DNA of 64,000 nucleotides from Ferrovibrio terrae_B (GTDB lineage Bacteria; Pseudomonadota; Alphaproteobacteria; Ferrovibrionales; Ferrovibrionaceae), in contig NZ_CALRUC010000005.1 of assembly GCF_943371255.1 (NCBI RefSeq), positions 7,728-71,727 on the forward strand, in the 5' to 3' direction. The notes beneath the pieces were generated by a model, which was not told the origin of the DNA, made no database searches, and saw only the letters and a program-made list of their open reading frames with translations. Shown here piece by piece: positions 17,921 to 25,814 of the stretch (the stretch's first letter is position 1; every line of letters starts with the position of its first letter). A program made the translations under genes and the position numbers.

Positions 17921-17954
17921 CTCCATCGACCCGGCCTGCGCCGGGTCGATGGAG
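17921..17954. terminator. bidirectional hairpin between TerC gene and hydrolase gene
   Basis: Bases 17921-17935 and 17940-17954 form a perfect 15-base-pair stem with the loop CTGC, between converging gene ends (stops at 17912 and 17964). There is no clear T run, so it may act as a rho-assisted or structure-based terminator for both strands. Confidence 0.7.
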
Positions 17955-17963
17955 CAGCAGCGT

Positions 17964-18869
17964 TCATTCCTTCCAGAAGCCTGCCACTGCATCGGCGAGA
18001 TCCTCGCCATACAGATCCTTGAAGAAGTGGTCGGCACCATCGACTGTGATGCTGCGCAGATGGGCCAGCTTCGGCAGCGCCTGCAGGCGCTGCGGCAGGT
18101 CGGTCACGATCTCGTCGCCGCCGGCCACCACCACCAGCGTCGGACGCGGCAGCTTCGCCATCTGGCTCGGCGTATCGTTGCGGCCATCGGCAGCGTGATA
18201 ATCGGCGAAGCTGGCTGCCGCCACGGTGGCATTCGGGCAATACATGAAGCCCGGCACCGCCATCATCTCTGCGCCTTTCCCCCCGGCCACCAGCGCCTCG
18301 GCCTTGCCAATCACCGGCGCGAAGTCGGCCTTGAAGCGCGCCTTGAACTCGCTTGCGGCACGGGTGCGATCAAAGGTGGTTGGGCCCGCCAGCACGATCT
18401 TCTGCACCGCAGCCGGCAGTTTGCCGCCGGCGGTCGCGGCATAGAAGGCGACCTGCGCGGCACCGCGTGAATGCCCGAGAATCCCGATCTTCGTGGCACC
18501 CGCCTTTGCAGCCCAATCGATCCAGGCGGCAATTTCACTGGCAGCCTGCGCATTGCTGTGGCGATGCGGCTGCGTGCAGTCATACATGCCCTTGCGGTCG
18601 GATATCCCGAGCGAGAGTGAGACGGCGAGCGTCGAGAGCCCGCGTTCGGCCAGCAGCGCCTGCTGCGCCTGCATGATCTCCATGCGGTTATGCGCCAGCG
18701 TGCCGTGCACCAGGATCAGCAGGCCGTCCTTCGCCGTTTTGCCCGGCGCCAGGGTCAGCTCGCCATCAAGGCCACGCCCCTCCTGCACCAGACGTACCGG
18801 CTCTGCCTGCGCCACGGCTGCTACACCGAGACAGCCCAGCAGGACCGTCATACGCAATATACGAAACAT
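17964..18869 (-). CDS. secreted alpha/beta hydrolase
   Basis: A 301-residue predicted exported hydrolase. A signal peptide covers about 1-22 (RMTVLLGCLGVAAVAQA). The fold shows the oxyanion strand LILVHGTLAHNR, the nucleophile elbow GHSRGA (Ser at about 162), and a C-terminal VDGADHFF with the likely catalytic His. Substrate is unknown; an esterase or peptidase role is possible. The open frame extends to 18956, but the ATG at 18869 has a GGAGGA site six bases before it and starts the signal peptide. It is divergent from soxS, 63 bases away. Confidence 0.8.
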   Translation of the reverse strand: MFRILRMTVLLGCLGVAAVAQAEPVRLVQEGRGLDGELTLAPGKTAKDGLLILVHGTLAHNRMEIMQAQQALLAERGLSTLAVSLSLGISDRKGMYDCTQPHRHSNAQAASEIAAWIDWAAKAGATKIGILGHSRGAAQVAFYAATAGGKLPAAVQKIVLAGPTTFDRTRAASEFKARFKADFAPVIGKAEALVAGGKGAEMMAVPGFMYCPNATVAAASFADYHAADGRNDTPSQMAKLPRPTLVVVAGGDEIVTDLPQRLQALPKLAHLRSITVDGADHFFKDLYGEDLADAVAGFWKE

Positions 18870-18932
18870 TGTTCTTCCTCCCCGGGCGCGGCGACCATTG
18901 ATCGTGTATGCTCCATCAAATAACATCACCGC

Positions 18933-19325
18933 ATGCCCTTTTCCCGCATTGCACAATTTTTATGTGTTTTAGCTGTCGCGCTGTTCGCTTCGCCTATACA
19001 GCCGTTGGCCCAGGCTAGGCCATCCCTGCAGCTGGTAATGTTCGAACGCGCTGACTGCCCCTGGTGCCGGGCCTGGCATCGCGAGATCGGCATCGGCTAT
19101 GGCCAGTCGGATGAAGGCCTGCAGGCGCCGCTGCGCCGTGTCGACCTGGAAAAGCCCTGGCCGGCCGATCTGCCGAAGCTGCCGGTCCTCTATACGCCGA
19201 CTTTCGTCCTGATGACCTGCCGCACGGAGCTGGCGCGCCTCGTCGGGTATCCCGGCGCTGACTTCTTTTATCCAAAAATCGCACAGTTGATTGCCGATCA
19301 TGGCAAGAGCCTATCATGCCCCTGA
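18933..19325 (+). CDS. soxS: periplasmic thioredoxin SoxS
   Basis: A 130-residue exported thiol-disulfide protein: hydrophobic signal segment at about 7-27, then a thioredoxin-like core with a CPWC redox site (Cys42/Cys45, FERADCPWCRAWHRE). Size and motif match SoxS of Paracoccus, which keeps the SoxYZ carrier active by reducing it. It precedes soxX by 121 bases in the sox cluster. Its electron source would normally be SoxV/CcdA, which is not in the window. Confidence 0.82.
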   Translation: MPFSRIAQFLCVLAVALFASPIQPLAQARPSLQLVMFERADCPWCRAWHREIGIGYGQSDEGLQAPLRRVDLEKPWPADLPKLPVLYTPTFVLMTCRTELARLVGYPGADFFYPKIAQLIADHGKSLSCP

Positions 19326-19335
19326 GCAAAAACTC

Positions 19336-19348
19336 CACTTGCAAAGTG
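19336..19348. promoter_or_regulatory. palindrome in the soxS-soxX gap (possible operator)
   Basis: CACTTGCAAAGTG has perfect 5-base arms around GCA, within the 121-base gap before soxX. It sits 100 bases before the soxX start in a locally AT-rich stretch. It could be an operator for a SoxR-like repressor or a redox regulator; no regulator gene is present in the cluster, so the binder is unknown. Confidence 0.35.
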
Positions 19349-19446
19349 TGGAATGAGTTTGATATGGACTCCTTAACCCGCAGTCGACAGGCTGCACCAC
19401 CGCCCCGAAGCATCATCGGGAGCAGTGGGGATAAACCGGAGGAACG

Positions 19447-19923
19447 ATGCGACTGACGCGCCTGCTCGCCGCCGCAGCCCTGCTGCTGGCCCCCACACTG
19501 GTTCCGCCCGCCTTCGCCCAGAATGCCGAGGTTCGCGAACCCGGTCTGGTGCCCTATGTGGTCAAGGACTACGCCATTGAAAAGTCGCTGACCGGCAAGC
19601 CGGGCGATGCTGCCAAGGGCCGGCAATGGGCCATCACCGGTGGCCAGGGCAATTGCGTGATCTGCCACAAGATGCCGATCCCGGAAGTTGCCTTCCGCAT
19701 TGGCAATGTCGGCCCGGACCTGAGCGAAGTCGGCGGCCGGCTGACGCCTGCCGAAATCCGCATGCGAATCGTTAACTCGAAGCTGCTGAACGAAGAGACC
19801 ATCATGCCGGCCTATTACCGGGTCAGCGGCCTGACCCGCGTGGCGCCAGCCTTTGCCAACAAGCCAATGCTGAGCGCCGAACAGGTCGAGGATCTGGTCG
19901 CGTATCTGTCGACGCTGAAATAA
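19447..19923 (+). CDS. soxX: sulfur oxidation c-type cytochrome SoxX
   Basis: A 158-residue periplasmic monohaem cytochrome. The signal peptide covers about 1-25 (ends AFAQ). The haem site is CVICH (Cys70, Cys73, His74), and ETIMPAYYR carries the probable Met axial ligand. SoxX pairs with SoxA to oxidatively attach thiosulfate to the SoxY cysteine. The GGAGG ribosome site is close to the ATG. It is the first core gene of soxXYZABCD. Confidence 0.95.
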   Translation: MRLTRLLAAAALLLAPTLVPPAFAQNAEVREPGLVPYVVKDYAIEKSLTGKPGDAAKGRQWAITGGQGNCVICHKMPIPEVAFRIGNVGPDLSEVGGRLTPAEIRMRIVNSKLLNEETIMPAYYRVSGLTRVAPAFANKPMLSAEQVEDLVAYLSTLK

Positions 19924-19954
19924 GCACCCCCTTTACGACGCAGGAGTGTCTGTC

Positions 19955-20425
19955 ATGTCCGAACCCCTTCATCTGCCCAAACGCCAGAGCGGCCTGAACC
20001 GGCGCCAGGCGGTGGCCGCCTTCGGTGCGGTGGCTGCCCTGACGCCGTTTGCCGCCGCCGCCTCGCCAGAAACGGCCAAGAAGGCGCTGAGCGATCTCGT
20101 CAAGGCCGAGCCCAAGGCCGGCAAGGTGCAGATCAAGACCCAGGAAATCGCCGAGAACGGCAACACCGTCCCGGTGACCATCGCGGTCGACAGCCCGATG
20201 ACCGACAAGGACTACGTCAAAGCGATCCATGTGGTCGCCGACCGCAATCCGCAGCCGGGCGTCGCCTCCTTCATGCTGACGCCGGCCAACGGCAAGGCAG
20301 AAGTGCAGTTGCGCATGCGCATGGCCGAGACGCAGAACATCATCGCCGTCGCCGAGATGAGTGATGGCACGGCCTGGACAGCGACCCGCGAAGTCAAGGT
20401 CACCATTGGCGGCTGCGGCGGCTGA
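19955..20425 (+). CDS. soxY: thiosulfate oxidation carrier protein SoxY
   Basis: A 156-residue carrier subunit ending in the diagnostic GGCGG tail, whose Cys carries the sulfur intermediates. The N-terminus has a twin-arginine signal (NRRQAVAAFG, about 15-24) ahead of a hydrophobic stretch, as expected for export as a folded SoxYZ complex. A GTG at 19946 is in frame, but AGGAG lies eight bases before the ATG at 19955, so this start is chosen. It lies between soxX and soxZ. Confidence 0.96.
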   Translation: MSEPLHLPKRQSGLNRRQAVAAFGAVAALTPFAAAASPETAKKALSDLVKAEPKAGKVQIKTQEIAENGNTVPVTIAVDSPMTDKDYVKAIHVVADRNPQPGVASFMLTPANGKAEVQLRMRMAETQNIIAVAEMSDGTAWTATREVKVTIGGCGG

Positions 20426-20453
20426 GCGAAGCGGATCAGGAAAGGATCATACC

Positions 20454-20783
20454 ATGGCTGAAGATATCAAGCCGCGCATCCGGGTGCCGCAGAGCGCCAA
20501 GAAGGATGAAATCATCGAGATCAAGACGCTGATCTCGCATCCGATGGAATCGGGTCAGCGCAAGGATTCGCAGGGCAAGACCATCCCGCGCAAAATCATC
20601 AACAAGATGACCGTTGCCTTCAATGGCAAGCCGGTGTTCGAAGCGCGGCTGGAACCCGCCATCTCGGCGAATCCGTATCTGTCGTTCTTCCTCAAATGCA
20701 CCCAGAGCGGCAGCCTGGAATTCACCTGGACCGACGACGACGGCAGCACCTACAAGGCCACCCAGGCCATCACGGTCAGCTGA
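20454..20783 (+). CDS. soxZ: thiosulfate oxidation carrier complex protein SoxZ
   Basis: A 109-residue beta-sandwich protein without its own signal peptide; it should travel with SoxY through the Tat system. Typical features are KPRIRVP, LISHPMESGQRKD and the C-terminal TWTDDDGSTYK..Q..ITV. The frame is open back to 20361, but the ATG at 20454 with an AGGA site gives normal SoxZ length and leaves soxY intact. It heterodimerises with SoxY. Confidence 0.96.
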   Translation: MAEDIKPRIRVPQSAKKDEIIEIKTLISHPMESGQRKDSQGKTIPRKIINKMTVAFNGKPVFEARLEPAISANPYLSFFLKCTQSGSLEFTWTDDDGSTYKATQAITVS

Positions 20784-20793
20784 GGATATGCGC

Positions 20794-21657
20794 ATGCCCC
20801 AAACGCATTCCTTGGCGCGCATTATCTGTGCCGCAGCCGCCTCGCTGGTATTGCTGTCCGGCCTGACTGCCTGCGACAACAAGCAGTCGGCCGGAGCCAA
20901 CGATTCCGAGGTTCTGGCCGAGTATCGCGCCAATCCGAAATATGCCGACCGCATCACCGGTGACAAATTCTCGGGTTATGTTTTTGCCTCGCCCGAGACG
21001 CAGGCAATGCAGGACGACGATTTCGAGAATCCGGGCATGCTGGCGGTGCAAGATGGCGAGGGCGAATGGGGCAAGGTGGTCGGCAGTGCCGGCAAGTCCT
21101 GCGCCTCCTGCCATAACGACGCCAAGAGCATGAAGGGCGTCGCCGTTGCCTATCCGAAATACGAACCCAAGGTTGGCAAGCTTGCCAATATCGAGCAGCG
21201 CATCAACCTGTGCCGCACCGAGAACATGAAGGCCCCGGCACTGCGCTGGGAATCGAAGGAGCTGCTCGGCCTGACCGCCCTGGTCGAATACCAGTCGCGC
21301 GGTCTGCCGATCAGTGTGCGCATCGATGGCCCGGCCAAGCCCTTCTTCGAGGAAGGCAAGAAGTTCTACTACACCCGGCGCGGCCAGATGGACGTTGCTT
21401 GCGCTCATTGCCACGAAGCCAATGCCGGCATGAATATCGGTGTCGAGAATCTCAGCCAGGGCCAGTCGAACGGTTATCCGACCTATCGCCTGAAATGGCA
21501 GGCTTTCGGTTCGCTGCATCGCCGGTTTGAAGGCTGCAACGAAGAAGTGCGCGCACAGCCCTATCCGCGCGGCTCCGACGAATACACCAATCTCGAACTC
21601 TTCGTCGCCTGGCGCGGCAACGGCCTGAAATCCGAAGCACCCAGCGTCCGCCGCTAA
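20794..21657 (+). CDS. soxA: dihaem c-type cytochrome SoxA with a lipobox-like signal
   Basis: A 287-residue cytochrome with two haem sites, CASCH (Cys103-His107) and CAHCH (Cys203-His207), and the active-site cysteine ligand in RRFEGCNE (Cys248). With SoxX it conjugates thiosulfate to SoxY. The signal segment ends LSGLTACDNK: L-T-A-C at 24-27 fits a signal peptidase II lipobox, so this SoxA may be membrane-anchored, unlike the usual soluble form. Two in-frame ATGs exist (20788, 20794); the second has GAGG at eight bases. Confidence 0.95.
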   Translation: MPQTHSLARIICAAAASLVLLSGLTACDNKQSAGANDSEVLAEYRANPKYADRITGDKFSGYVFASPETQAMQDDDFENPGMLAVQDGEGEWGKVVGSAGKSCASCHNDAKSMKGVAVAYPKYEPKVGKLANIEQRINLCRTENMKAPALRWESKELLGLTALVEYQSRGLPISVRIDGPAKPFFEEGKKFYYTRRGQMDVACAHCHEANAGMNIGVENLSQGQSNGYPTYRLKWQAFGSLHRRFEGCNEEVRAQPYPRGSDEYTNLELFVAWRGNGLKSEAPSVRR

Positions 21658-21658
21658 T

Positions 21659-21682
21659 CGTCCGCCCTGTATAGGGCGGACG
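21659..21682 (+). terminator. hairpin between soxA and soxB
   Basis: Bases 21659-21668 and 21673-21682 form a perfect 10-base-pair stem with a 4-base loop (GTAT), 2 bases after the soxA stop. No T run follows, so it is more likely a partial terminator, or an element that stabilises the upstream soxXYZA message, than a full stop. Confidence 0.6.
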
Positions 21683-21738
21683 CATATTCTCGTTGTACAG
21701 AAATTTAGTGTTGTCGTTCATTTTACAGGGCTGATGAA

Positions 21739-23445
21739 ATGCTGAGTCGCCGCGATATCCTGCAAGCCGGAGCTGCCGCAGCGGTGCTGATGGGTGGCGC
21801 TCCCGTCGGCGCTCTAGCTGCCGCGCAGAAGATCAGCCAGGCCGACCTGCTGCGCTTCCAGCCGCTCGGCCAGGTGACGCTGCTGCATTTCACCGATATT
21901 CACGCCCAGATCGTGCCGCTGCATTTCCGCGAACCCAGCGTCAATATCGGCGTCGGCGCTGCACTCGGCCTGCCGCCCCATCTGGTCGGCAGCCACCTGC
22001 TGAAGCAGTTCGGCATCAAGACCGGTTCGCCCGAGGCGCATGCACTGGCCTATAACGATTTTGCGCAATTGGCCAAGGATTACGGCCGGCTTGGCGGCGC
22101 CGCGCAACTCGCGACACTGGTGAAGGCAATCCGCGCCGAACGGCCGAACAACACGCTGCTGCTCGATGGCGGCGACACCTGGCAGGGCAGCTACACCTCG
22201 CTGGCCGAAAAGGGTGGCGACATGGTGAAGGTGATGCAGGCGCTGGGCGTCGATGCCATGACCGCCCATTGGGAATTCACCTACGGCGCCGAGCGGGTGA
22301 AGCAGATCACCGAAAGCATGGGCATTCCCTTCCTGTGCGGCAACGTGAAGGACACCAGCTTTGGCGATGAGGTGTTCGAGGCGGTGAAAGTGTTCGAACG
22401 CGGCGGGGTGAAGATCGCCGTAATCGGCCAGGCCTTCCCCTACACGCCGATCGCCAATCCGCGCTACCTGATTCCCGACTGGTCGTTCGGCATCGAGGAA
22501 GAGAAGGTGCAGCAGCGCGTCGATGCGGCGCGTGCCGGCGGCGCCGATCTGATCGTGCTGCTGAGCCATAACGGCTTCGATGTCGACCGCAAGCTGGCCG
22601 GCCGGGTCAAGGGCATCGACGTGATCCTGACCGGTCATACCCATGACGCCATTCCGGCGGCCATCAAGGTCGGGAATACGCTGCTGGTGGCGCCTGGCAG
22701 CCATGGCAAATTCCTTGCCCGCCTCGATCTGGATGTGAAAAACAAAAAAGTTGCCGATTACCGCTTCCGCCTGATCCCGGTGTTTTCCGATGCGATCACG
22801 CCGGATCCGGCGATGCAGAAACTGGTCGACGATATCCGCGCACCACACAAAGCCGTGCTCGACAAGGTCTACGGCCGGGCCGACTCACTGCTGTATCGCC
22901 GCGGCAATTTCAACGGCACGTTTGACGACCTGATCTGCCAGGCCATGCTGGCGGAGCGCGAGGCCGAGATCGCGCTGTCGCCGGGCTTCCGCTGGGGCGC
23001 CTCGCTGCTGCCCGGCCAGGCGATCACCGGCGATATCCTGTATTCGCAGACGGCGATCACCTATCCCAATGTCTATCGCAACCAGATGACCGGCGAATTC
23101 CTCAAGACCGTGCTGGAGGATGTGGCCGACAACCTGTTCAATCCCGATCCCTACTACCAGCAGGGCGGCGACATGGTCCGCGTTGGCGGGCTGGCCTACA
23201 GCATCGATGTGTCGAAGCCGATCGGCCAGCGCATCTCCAACATGACACTGCTGCGCACCAACCAGCCGGTCGAAGCCGGCAAGAGCTATACGGTCGCCGG
23301 CTGGGCCTCGATCAACGAGGGCACGGAAGGACCGCCGATCTACGATCTGGTCGGCAAATACATCGCCGCGAAGAAAAACATCGCCATCCCGGAAAACCGC
23401 AGCGTCAAGGTGACCGGCGCCGACCCGCGCGGCATGGCATCGTAG
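21739..23445 (+). CDS. soxB: thiosulfohydrolase SoxB
   Basis: A 568-residue dimanganese hydrolase that removes the sulfone group as sulfate from SoxY. A Tat signal is visible (LSRRDILQAGAAAA, about 2-15). Metal-ligand motifs of the 5'-nucleotidase/SoxB fold are LHFTDIHAQI (Asp53, His55), LLDGGDTWQGS, LLSHNG and LTGHTHD. Length is normal for SoxB. It follows soxA after an 81-base gap holding a hairpin, and soxC starts 13 bases downstream. Confidence 0.97.
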   Translation: MLSRRDILQAGAAAAVLMGGAPVGALAAAQKISQADLLRFQPLGQVTLLHFTDIHAQIVPLHFREPSVNIGVGAALGLPPHLVGSHLLKQFGIKTGSPEAHALAYNDFAQLAKDYGRLGGAAQLATLVKAIRAERPNNTLLLDGGDTWQGSYTSLAEKGGDMVKVMQALGVDAMTAHWEFTYGAERVKQITESMGIPFLCGNVKDTSFGDEVFEAVKVFERGGVKIAVIGQAFPYTPIANPRYLIPDWSFGIEEEKVQQRVDAARAGGADLIVLLSHNGFDVDRKLAGRVKGIDVILTGHTHDAIPAAIKVGNTLLVAPGSHGKFLARLDLDVKNKKVADYRFRLIPVFSDAITPDPAMQKLVDDIRAPHKAVLDKVYGRADSLLYRRGNFNGTFDDLICQAMLAEREAEIALSPGFRWGASLLPGQAITGDILYSQTAITYPNVYRNQMTGEFLKTVLEDVADNLFNPDPYYQQGGDMVRVGGLAYSIDVSKPIGQRISNMTLLRTNQPVEAGKSYTVAGWASINEGTEGPPIYDLVGKYIAAKKNIAIPENRSVKVTGADPRGMAS

Positions 23446-23458
23446 GAGGCCGCACATC

Positions 23459-24730
23459 ATGACCACACCGAATGATCCCTCCCGCCGCCGCTTCCTGACC
23501 TCGTCTGCTATCGGGGGCCTGACGCTGGTGGCCGGCGCCGGTGTCGGCGAGGCGATGGCTGCGGGCGATGACAACCTGCCGCCCAATGTGCCGGAATGGA
23601 TGAAGACGCTGGGCCCCGGCGTCACCGCCAATCCCTATGGCAGTCCATCCGCCTACGAGAAAAACACCATCCGCCGCAACGTGCCCTGGCTGACGGCGAC
23701 GGAAGAATCCTCGATCAACTTCACGCCGCTGCATGAACTCGATGGCATCATCACGCCAAGCGGCCTGTGTTTCGAACGCCATCATGGCGGCGTGCCCGAC
23801 ATTGACCCTGAACAGCACCGGCTGATGATCCACGGTCTGGTTGATCGCCCGCTGATCTTCACCATGGCCGATCTGATGCGCTTCCCCTCGGTCAGCCGCA
23901 TCCATTTCCTCGAATGCCCGGCCAATGGCGGCATGGAGTGGAAGGGCGCGCAGATGGCCGGCGTGCAGTTCAGCCATGGCATGGTGCATTGCTGCGAATG
24001 GACCGGCGTGAAACTGTCCACCCTGCTGGCTGAAGTCGGCGTCAAGAAGAACGCCAAATGGGTACTGGCCGAGGGCGCCGATGCCGCCGCGATGACGCGC
24101 AGCATCCCGCTGGCCAAGGCGATGGACGACATCATCGTCTGTTATTCGCAGAACGGTGAACGCATCCGGCCTGAGAACGGCTATCCCTTGCGCCTGCTGG
24201 TGCCGGGCTGGGAAGGCAACGTGAATATCAAGTGGCTGCGCCGCATCAAGGTGGGCGACCAGCCCTGGCACCATCGCGAGGAAACCTCGAAATACACCGA
24301 CCTGATGCCGGACGGCAAAGCGCGCCAGTTCACCTTCGTGCAGGAAGCCAATTCGGTCATCACTTCGCCCTGCCCGGAAAAGCCACTGAAACACGGCAAG
24401 GGCTTCTACGAGATCCGCGGCATCGCCTGGTCCGGCTATGGCAGGATCAAGAAGGTGGATATCTCCACCGATGGCGGCATGAACTGGCGCAGCGCCGAGT
24501 TGCAGGGCCCGGTGCTGTCGCGCTGCCTCACCCGCTTCCGTTTGCCGCTGCAATGGGATGGGCGGCCGCTGCTGCTGCAAAGCCGCGCTGCCGATGACAG
24601 CGGCTATGTGCAGCCCAGCATCGAAACCTTGCGCAAGGCGCGCGGCTTCAATTCGATCTATCACAAGAATTCGATCCATACCTGGCGCGTGCGTCCCGAT
24701 GGCGAGGTTGAGAATGTCCAGATCGCTTAA
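23459..24730 (+). CDS. soxC: sulfane dehydrogenase molybdenum subunit SoxC
   Basis: A 423-residue member of the sulfite oxidase family. A Tat signal is present (SRRRFLTSSAIGG, about 8-20). The Moco-binding cysteine is in HFLECPANGG (Cys153), and the C-terminal dimerisation domain holds GRIKKVDISTDGGMNW. With SoxD it oxidises the sulfane sulfur left on SoxY. It overlaps the soxD start by 17 bases. Its cofactor needs the moaD/moaE pathway, which is partly encoded about 20 kb away in this window. Confidence 0.95.
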   Translation: MTTPNDPSRRRFLTSSAIGGLTLVAGAGVGEAMAAGDDNLPPNVPEWMKTLGPGVTANPYGSPSAYEKNTIRRNVPWLTATEESSINFTPLHELDGIITPSGLCFERHHGGVPDIDPEQHRLMIHGLVDRPLIFTMADLMRFPSVSRIHFLECPANGGMEWKGAQMAGVQFSHGMVHCCEWTGVKLSTLLAEVGVKKNAKWVLAEGADAAAMTRSIPLAKAMDDIIVCYSQNGERIRPENGYPLRLLVPGWEGNVNIKWLRRIKVGDQPWHHREETSKYTDLMPDGKARQFTFVQEANSVITSPCPEKPLKHGKGFYEIRGIAWSGYGRIKKVDISTDGGMNWRSAELQGPVLSRCLTRFRLPLQWDGRPLLLQSRAADDSGYVQPSIETLRKARGFNSIYHKNSIHTWRVRPDGEVENVQIA

Positions 24731-25364
24731 AGCTTTCGCCATCCTTCTCGCCTTCGCCGCCATGCCTGCGCTGGCACAGGACAAGTCGAAACGCTTCGGC
24801 TTCGGCACACCGGCCACGGCCGAACAGATCGCCGGCTGGAATATCGACGTGCGCGGCCCCGATGGCGCCGGCCTGCCGCCTGGCAAGGGCAATGTCTCTG
24901 CCGGCGAAGAGCTGTATATGGCCCAGTGCTCTGCCTGCCACGGCGAATTCGGCGAGGGCGCCGGCCGTTATCCTGAACTGATCGGCGGCCGTGGCACGCT
25001 GAAATCCGACGACCCGCGCAAGACCATCGACAGCTACTGGCCGCATGGTCCCGGCCTGTATGACTACATCTTCCGCGCCATGCCGTTTGGCGCGCCGCAG
25101 AGCCTGACGCCTGACCAAGTCTATTCGATTGTCGCCTGGCTGCTGAACCAGGGCGACCTATGGCCAGCCGACAAGGATCTCGACGCTGCCGCCCTGCGTG
25201 CCATCAAACTGCCGAACCGCGACGGTTTCATCGCCGGCGGTGATCCGCGCCCGGATGTGCAACCCGATACCTGCATGACCAATTGCCGCAAGACACCACC
25301 GAGGATCACCAGCGACCTGGCCGCCCGGCTGGGCGTGACGCCATCGCAGAAGGCGGCCGACTGA
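24714..25364 (+). CDS. soxD: sulfane dehydrogenase cytochrome subunit SoxD (one-haem form)
   Basis: A 216-residue exported cytochrome with a signal peptide (about 1-22, ALA-Q) and one clear haem site, CSACH (Cys72, Cys75, His76), plus AMPFGAPQSLTPDQVYSIVAWLL with a probable Met ligand. A second CxxC near the C-terminus (CMTNC, about residue 190) has no following His, so it is not a canonical haem site. Paracoccus SoxD is longer and dihaem. The chosen ATG has GAGG six bases upstream and overlaps soxC. It passes electrons from SoxC to cytochrome c. Confidence 0.88.
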   Translation: MSRSLKAFAILLAFAAMPALAQDKSKRFGFGTPATAEQIAGWNIDVRGPDGAGLPPGKGNVSAGEELYMAQCSACHGEFGEGAGRYPELIGGRGTLKSDDPRKTIDSYWPHGPGLYDYIFRAMPFGAPQSLTPDQVYSIVAWLLNQGDLWPADKDLDAAALRAIKLPNRDGFIAGGDPRPDVQPDTCMTNCRKTPPRITSDLAARLGVTPSQKAAD

Positions 25365-25807
25365 TGACCACGCGGCGGCTGTTTCTGGGAGGACTGGCCC
25401 TGCTGCCGATGACAGCCCGGGCCCAGGCCAGCAAATTCGCCGATCCGCAGCCGACCATCGACGCACCCCGGAAGATCGTGCTCAGCATCTCGGAAGATGA
25501 TCCGAAACGGATCGCCGCCGTGCTGAGCAACATCACCAATATCCAGAAATATTACGATGCCACCCAGGTGAAACTGGCCGTCATCGCCTATGGACCCGGG
25601 CTGATCGCTGTGCTCAAGGGCAGTCCGGTGGCGGGCCGCATCGCCAGCCTGCAGGATCTGGAGGTCGACTTCATCGGCTGCGGCGCTACATTGGATACCA
25701 TGAAAAGGCCCCCGTCCGACCTGCTGCCCAACGTGACCGTCGTGGCCAACGGCCTGCCGGAGATCGTCGAGCGCAGCCTGCGCGGCTGGATTCACCTGCA
25801 CCCGTGA
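25364..25807 (+). CDS. Tat-exported DsrE-like sulfur protein
   Basis: A 147-residue protein starting one base before the end of soxD (TGATG). The N-terminus reads TTRRLFLGGLALLP, a Tat-like signal ending near ARA-Q. The rest has the DsrE/F-like fold pattern: KIVLSISEDDP, LAVIAYGPGLIAVL and FIGCGATLDTM with a single conserved Cys106 at the place where DsrE-type carriers hold sulfur. Such small DsrE-family genes are known in sox clusters but are poorly studied. A periplasmic sulfur-carrier role is inference. Confidence 0.7.
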   Translation: MTTRRLFLGGLALLPMTARAQASKFADPQPTIDAPRKIVLSISEDDPKRIAAVLSNITNIQKYYDATQVKLAVIAYGPGLIAVLKGSPVAGRIASLQDLEVDFIGCGATLDTMKRPPSDLLPNVTVVANGLPEIVERSLRGWIHLHP

Positions 25808-25814
25808 TGCCCCC

